This document shows, piece after piece, positions 61,325 through 64,000 of a stretch of 64,000 nt of DNA (positions within the stretch are counted from its first letter, which is position 1; the number at the start of each line of letters is the position of its first letter). The notes below the pieces were generated by a model. The model was not told the origin of the DNA. It did not search any database and worked only from the letters and a program-made list of their open reading frames with translations. The stretch is from Synanceia verrucosa (taxonomy: Eukaryota > Chordata > Actinopteri > Perciformes > Synanceiidae). The position numbers were made by a program, and so were the translations under genes. Location of the stretch: the NCBI GenBank assembly GCA_029721515.1, contig CM056556.1, positions 7,626,501-7,690,500 on the forward strand. Reading direction: 5' to 3'.

Positions 61325-63846
61325 GTAAGATGTAAAAAAAAAATGCAGGAAGGAGAAGAAGAAAGAAAGGACAGTTCTGAAGGAATATGGCTTGTATTAA
61401 TCTGGAAATATTGCTTTACCTCATCTGAACTAAATTACTGGTCTGAACTCGCTGTCCTCAGAGAGCAGGCAGAGCGCCACCGGCAGCCCAGATGGGCAAG
61501 GAGTGGTCGACAGATCTGTCACCGTGACCATGGTGAGCACATGAACCCCTGGTCTGTCGAGCTCCTTCACTGTCCTTTTATACAGAGGGTCAAACGTGTT
61601 TCTTTGTTGTTGTTGGGCTCTGACTTTATACTCTGGGGCAGCATCACTGGAGGAAAAGTTTTGGGACTCTATCTCTCTTTCTTTGTCCTATTTCCTGCTA
61701 TCTTTGTGGCTTTGTGCATGTGCATTGTTAAGCAGCCAAAAGGACCTCTATAAGCAAAGAAGTGAAGATAATAAGAGCTGATCTGTTGTTGTAAAATATT
61801 AAGGATATCCTCATAGTTTAGGACAGCATTTCAACAATTCAATGGGTGATTTAAAGACACAGTCACAGAAGGGCCTGGTTGTGTGATCCAAGTGCACATT
61901 GCTGCAGGCCATGAAATCTATAGTTAGACGAGTGGAGCAGGCTTATGGTGTGGCTAAAGCTTGCCAAGGCTTGTGGTTTCCACTGGTAAGCAGCAGAGGC
62001 AGGCACAAGTGACTGCAACTTCTCTCACTGCTACTCCCAGGAATTTAAAGGTGTGATCGCACGCGCTGCGAGTAAACACTAGCCCATCTGCTCCCTCTCT
62101 CACCCATAACTGACGCAAGAAATTCTCCCTCCATACAGTGAAATAGACAGGAGCCTCAGAGAAACAAGAGACAGCTTTATGACTATTGCATAACATCAAT
62201 GGCCAAGTCAAAAAATTCTTGTTGCTATAGTTTTCTCATATCTCCACTCATCAGTGATGAGGGGGAAAAGTGCTCAGATGATGTTCTTGCGTCAGATGAA
62301 AGGCTTTGTTGCATCACTCCAGAGACACTTTGTGTTGCTGCAGCTTTCGGTCAGAAGGAAGGAGGATGAGATGGGTATTTGTTCTCACATGAACTTCACT
62401 CCAAGGCAGAAAAAAACTGTGATTTATCTGCAACAATGATCTTTGGTGAAAGAAATCATAAATTATATATCAACTACTAAACTCATGTACATACCACACT
62501 GCACATCTTTAATTACATATTACAATCATGGACAACTAGATGATTTAATAATTAAACAGAGTCAGATAATGAAGCCAATCAAGCAATCAGTCGTGAAAAG
62601 AGTAATATAAATTAATAAAAATGTATAGTTATTGGTAATATTTATTTTCAAAGCTTACTCTGTGTTAGTATTTGTGTTTGTGTTGCACAAATAATAATTA
62701 ATGCACAATAGAAGAGAATAAAGGCTCAGAATTAATACCAGAGGAGATGAAACAAATTGAATTCAGCCCTCATAGTCTGAAACTCAATATACTGGGTATC
62801 TGCTCATACAAACACTGACCTGATATTAACACTAATTTTGATGTTTAGGATAAAATGATAAAGTGATAAGATTTTACATACAAGTACTGTAGTTTTAACT
62901 CAAGCATGTTCGATGTGTTAATGTCATAAGATCTTTTTTGACAGTTAGTCATGTAGTATAAATGATTATACTAAGAATCAGACATGATTTAGTGGTTATA
63001 CAGCCTGGAACTGGTGACAAATGCTGGTTTGGATGCCAAGTCAGAGCCACTCAGGACCATCTGAACTCTGGGAGGTGCGTAAAATGACAAAAGATGTGAC
63101 ATCATATAAATTTACCAGGTTGTTTCTCCTCCCTGTTCTTTTGAGCCCCCCACCCGTTTATCCAGGTGACACTCAGAATACATGCCGATCATATTTCCCA
63201 GCATGGATGTACAACAGCTTTTTAGATAACCACCAATTTTATCAGATTTTCTCCTGAATCTGCAAATGCTTCTACATCTGGACACAACGTGATGCCACAG
63301 ATGTGTGTCACACTAAATTGTCTGTACCGTACTAACAACAAGCCTACCTTACACAGCCAAAATGTTGGCATGTCCCTCCTCCATAGGAGAGATGGATTCT
63401 GATCACCTGGCTTGCATATATACGACCTCTGACCTCAGGAACTACATCCCCGTGGGAGAGGGAAATGCGCCTGTGAGAGGCCCACTCGTGGGCGGCAGAG
63501 TGGTTTTATACACAGACTGGCATTATCTGCATCTCCTGCTCCATTCAAAGGACAGGGCCACTAAATATACCCTGTAAGGCCTTCCCAGGCTCCTCTGGGC
63601 TGGGGAGATGCGGCCGCTGCTTGGGACTAAGGCCAATGACATGGCTGCCGACCTCCACGGAAAGTATTTTTAAGGTCAATTACAGGGTACAGTGCCTTTA
63701 GATGGCCAACTGGTGCTGAGGAGGCCTCATATTAAAGGTTTATGTGGAGAAGGACCAGAGAAGTCTGCCTTAGCTCACCCCAGATCCCATTGTTACCACA
63801 CAGCCACTGAGACAGTCCATTCATGGGGTGATGCGGGTAGCGTGTG

Positions 63847-63893
<47 letters not shown>

Positions 63894-64000
63894 AAGAGAG
63901 ATTGGCATAGAGAGTTTAAAAAAAAAGTCTATAGTGACTCAAAGATCATGAAAGTAAAGATTTATCAATTGAGGCAAAAGGGTTGTTGGACTAGATGTGG
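61325..64000. other. Non-coding background
   Basis: The plus frame 61343-61753 (136 codons) begins after a poly-A run. It has a hydrophobic end (LGLYLSFFVLFPAIFVALCM) that could read as a membrane segment, but nothing else supports a gene. Segment 63560-63760 is complex, GC-balanced sequence with a NotI site (gcggccgc, about 63611) and could be conserved non-coding DNA. The GT tract at 63841-63892 is listed separately. Confidence 0.4.
63841..63892 (+). repeat. (GT)n microsatellite
   Basis: A GT run of about 25 units with one GC interruption. The overlapping VCVCVC open frame is an artefact. Confidence 0.93.

Noticed and set aside
61343..61753. 136-codon open frame with a hydrophobic C-terminal segment
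   Set aside because: Only one hydrophobic stretch, no signal or family motifs, and it starts right after a poly-A run.
1..64000. CRISPR array, prophage, operon or bacterial defence system
   Set aside because: No regularly spaced direct repeats, no gene clusters and no bacterial signals. The sequence is clearly vertebrate non-coding DNA.

Overview
This window looks like non-coding DNA from a vertebrate genome, most likely a teleost fish and probably a percomorph. The basis is AT-rich, intron-like or intergenic sequence with many CA/GT and TA microsatellites, plus copies of interspersed families I recognise from fish genomes: Tc1-like DNA transposons, a Harbinger element, a non-LTR retroposon tail ending in (ATCC)n, and several older teleost repeats. 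There are no operons, no ribosome binding sites and no long open frames of bacterial or phage type. I found no complete host protein-coding gene and no rRNA or tRNA gene. The only recognisable proteins are broken transposases. Species and host gene cannot be determined from the sequence alone.

Layout. 0-5 kb: unannotated sequence with a 43-bp retroposon stub inside a perfect 12-bp target-site duplication (3883-3949). 5.2-6.7 kb: a nearly full-length Tc1-like transposon with long IR/DR-type inverted repeats and a minus-strand transposase pseudogene. 6.7-16 kb: background, with an old dispersed repeat at 11.7-12.3 kb. 16.0-17.4 kb: a degraded teleost repeat, then a 758-bp deletion derivative of a second, unrelated Tc1-like family whose DNA-binding half is still open. 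17.4-35 kb: mostly background, with a rearranged third Tc1 fragment (23.2-23.6 kb), a (TA)n/CACGTG array (26.5 kb), a foldback element with GTCCCC-rich termini (27.8-28.1 kb) and a second TA/CACGTG array (33.1 kb). 35-43.5 kb: a non-LTR-type 3' tail (35.7 kb), a weak exon candidate (36.8 kb), and a retroposon with a degenerate Harbinger transposon nested in it, the composite flanked by an 11/12-bp target duplication (42.2-43.5 kb). 43.5-64 kb: background with two old repeats (48.5 and 49.9-50.35 kb), a possible 5' untranslated exon (51.3 kb), a MITE (55.1-55.5 kb), a strong hairpin (59.9 kb) and an 18-nt microexon candidate (61.3 kb).

The elements do not form a pathway. They record successive insertions: retroposition by target-primed reverse transcription, later cut-and-paste insertion into it, and decay by stops, frameshifts and internal deletions. 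I did not find a convincing new multi-gene system. The best leads are the nested retroposon/Harbinger locus, the rearranged Tc1 fragment, the paired CACGTG-bearing TA arrays, and three splice-bounded exon candidates that could tie this DNA to a host gene.
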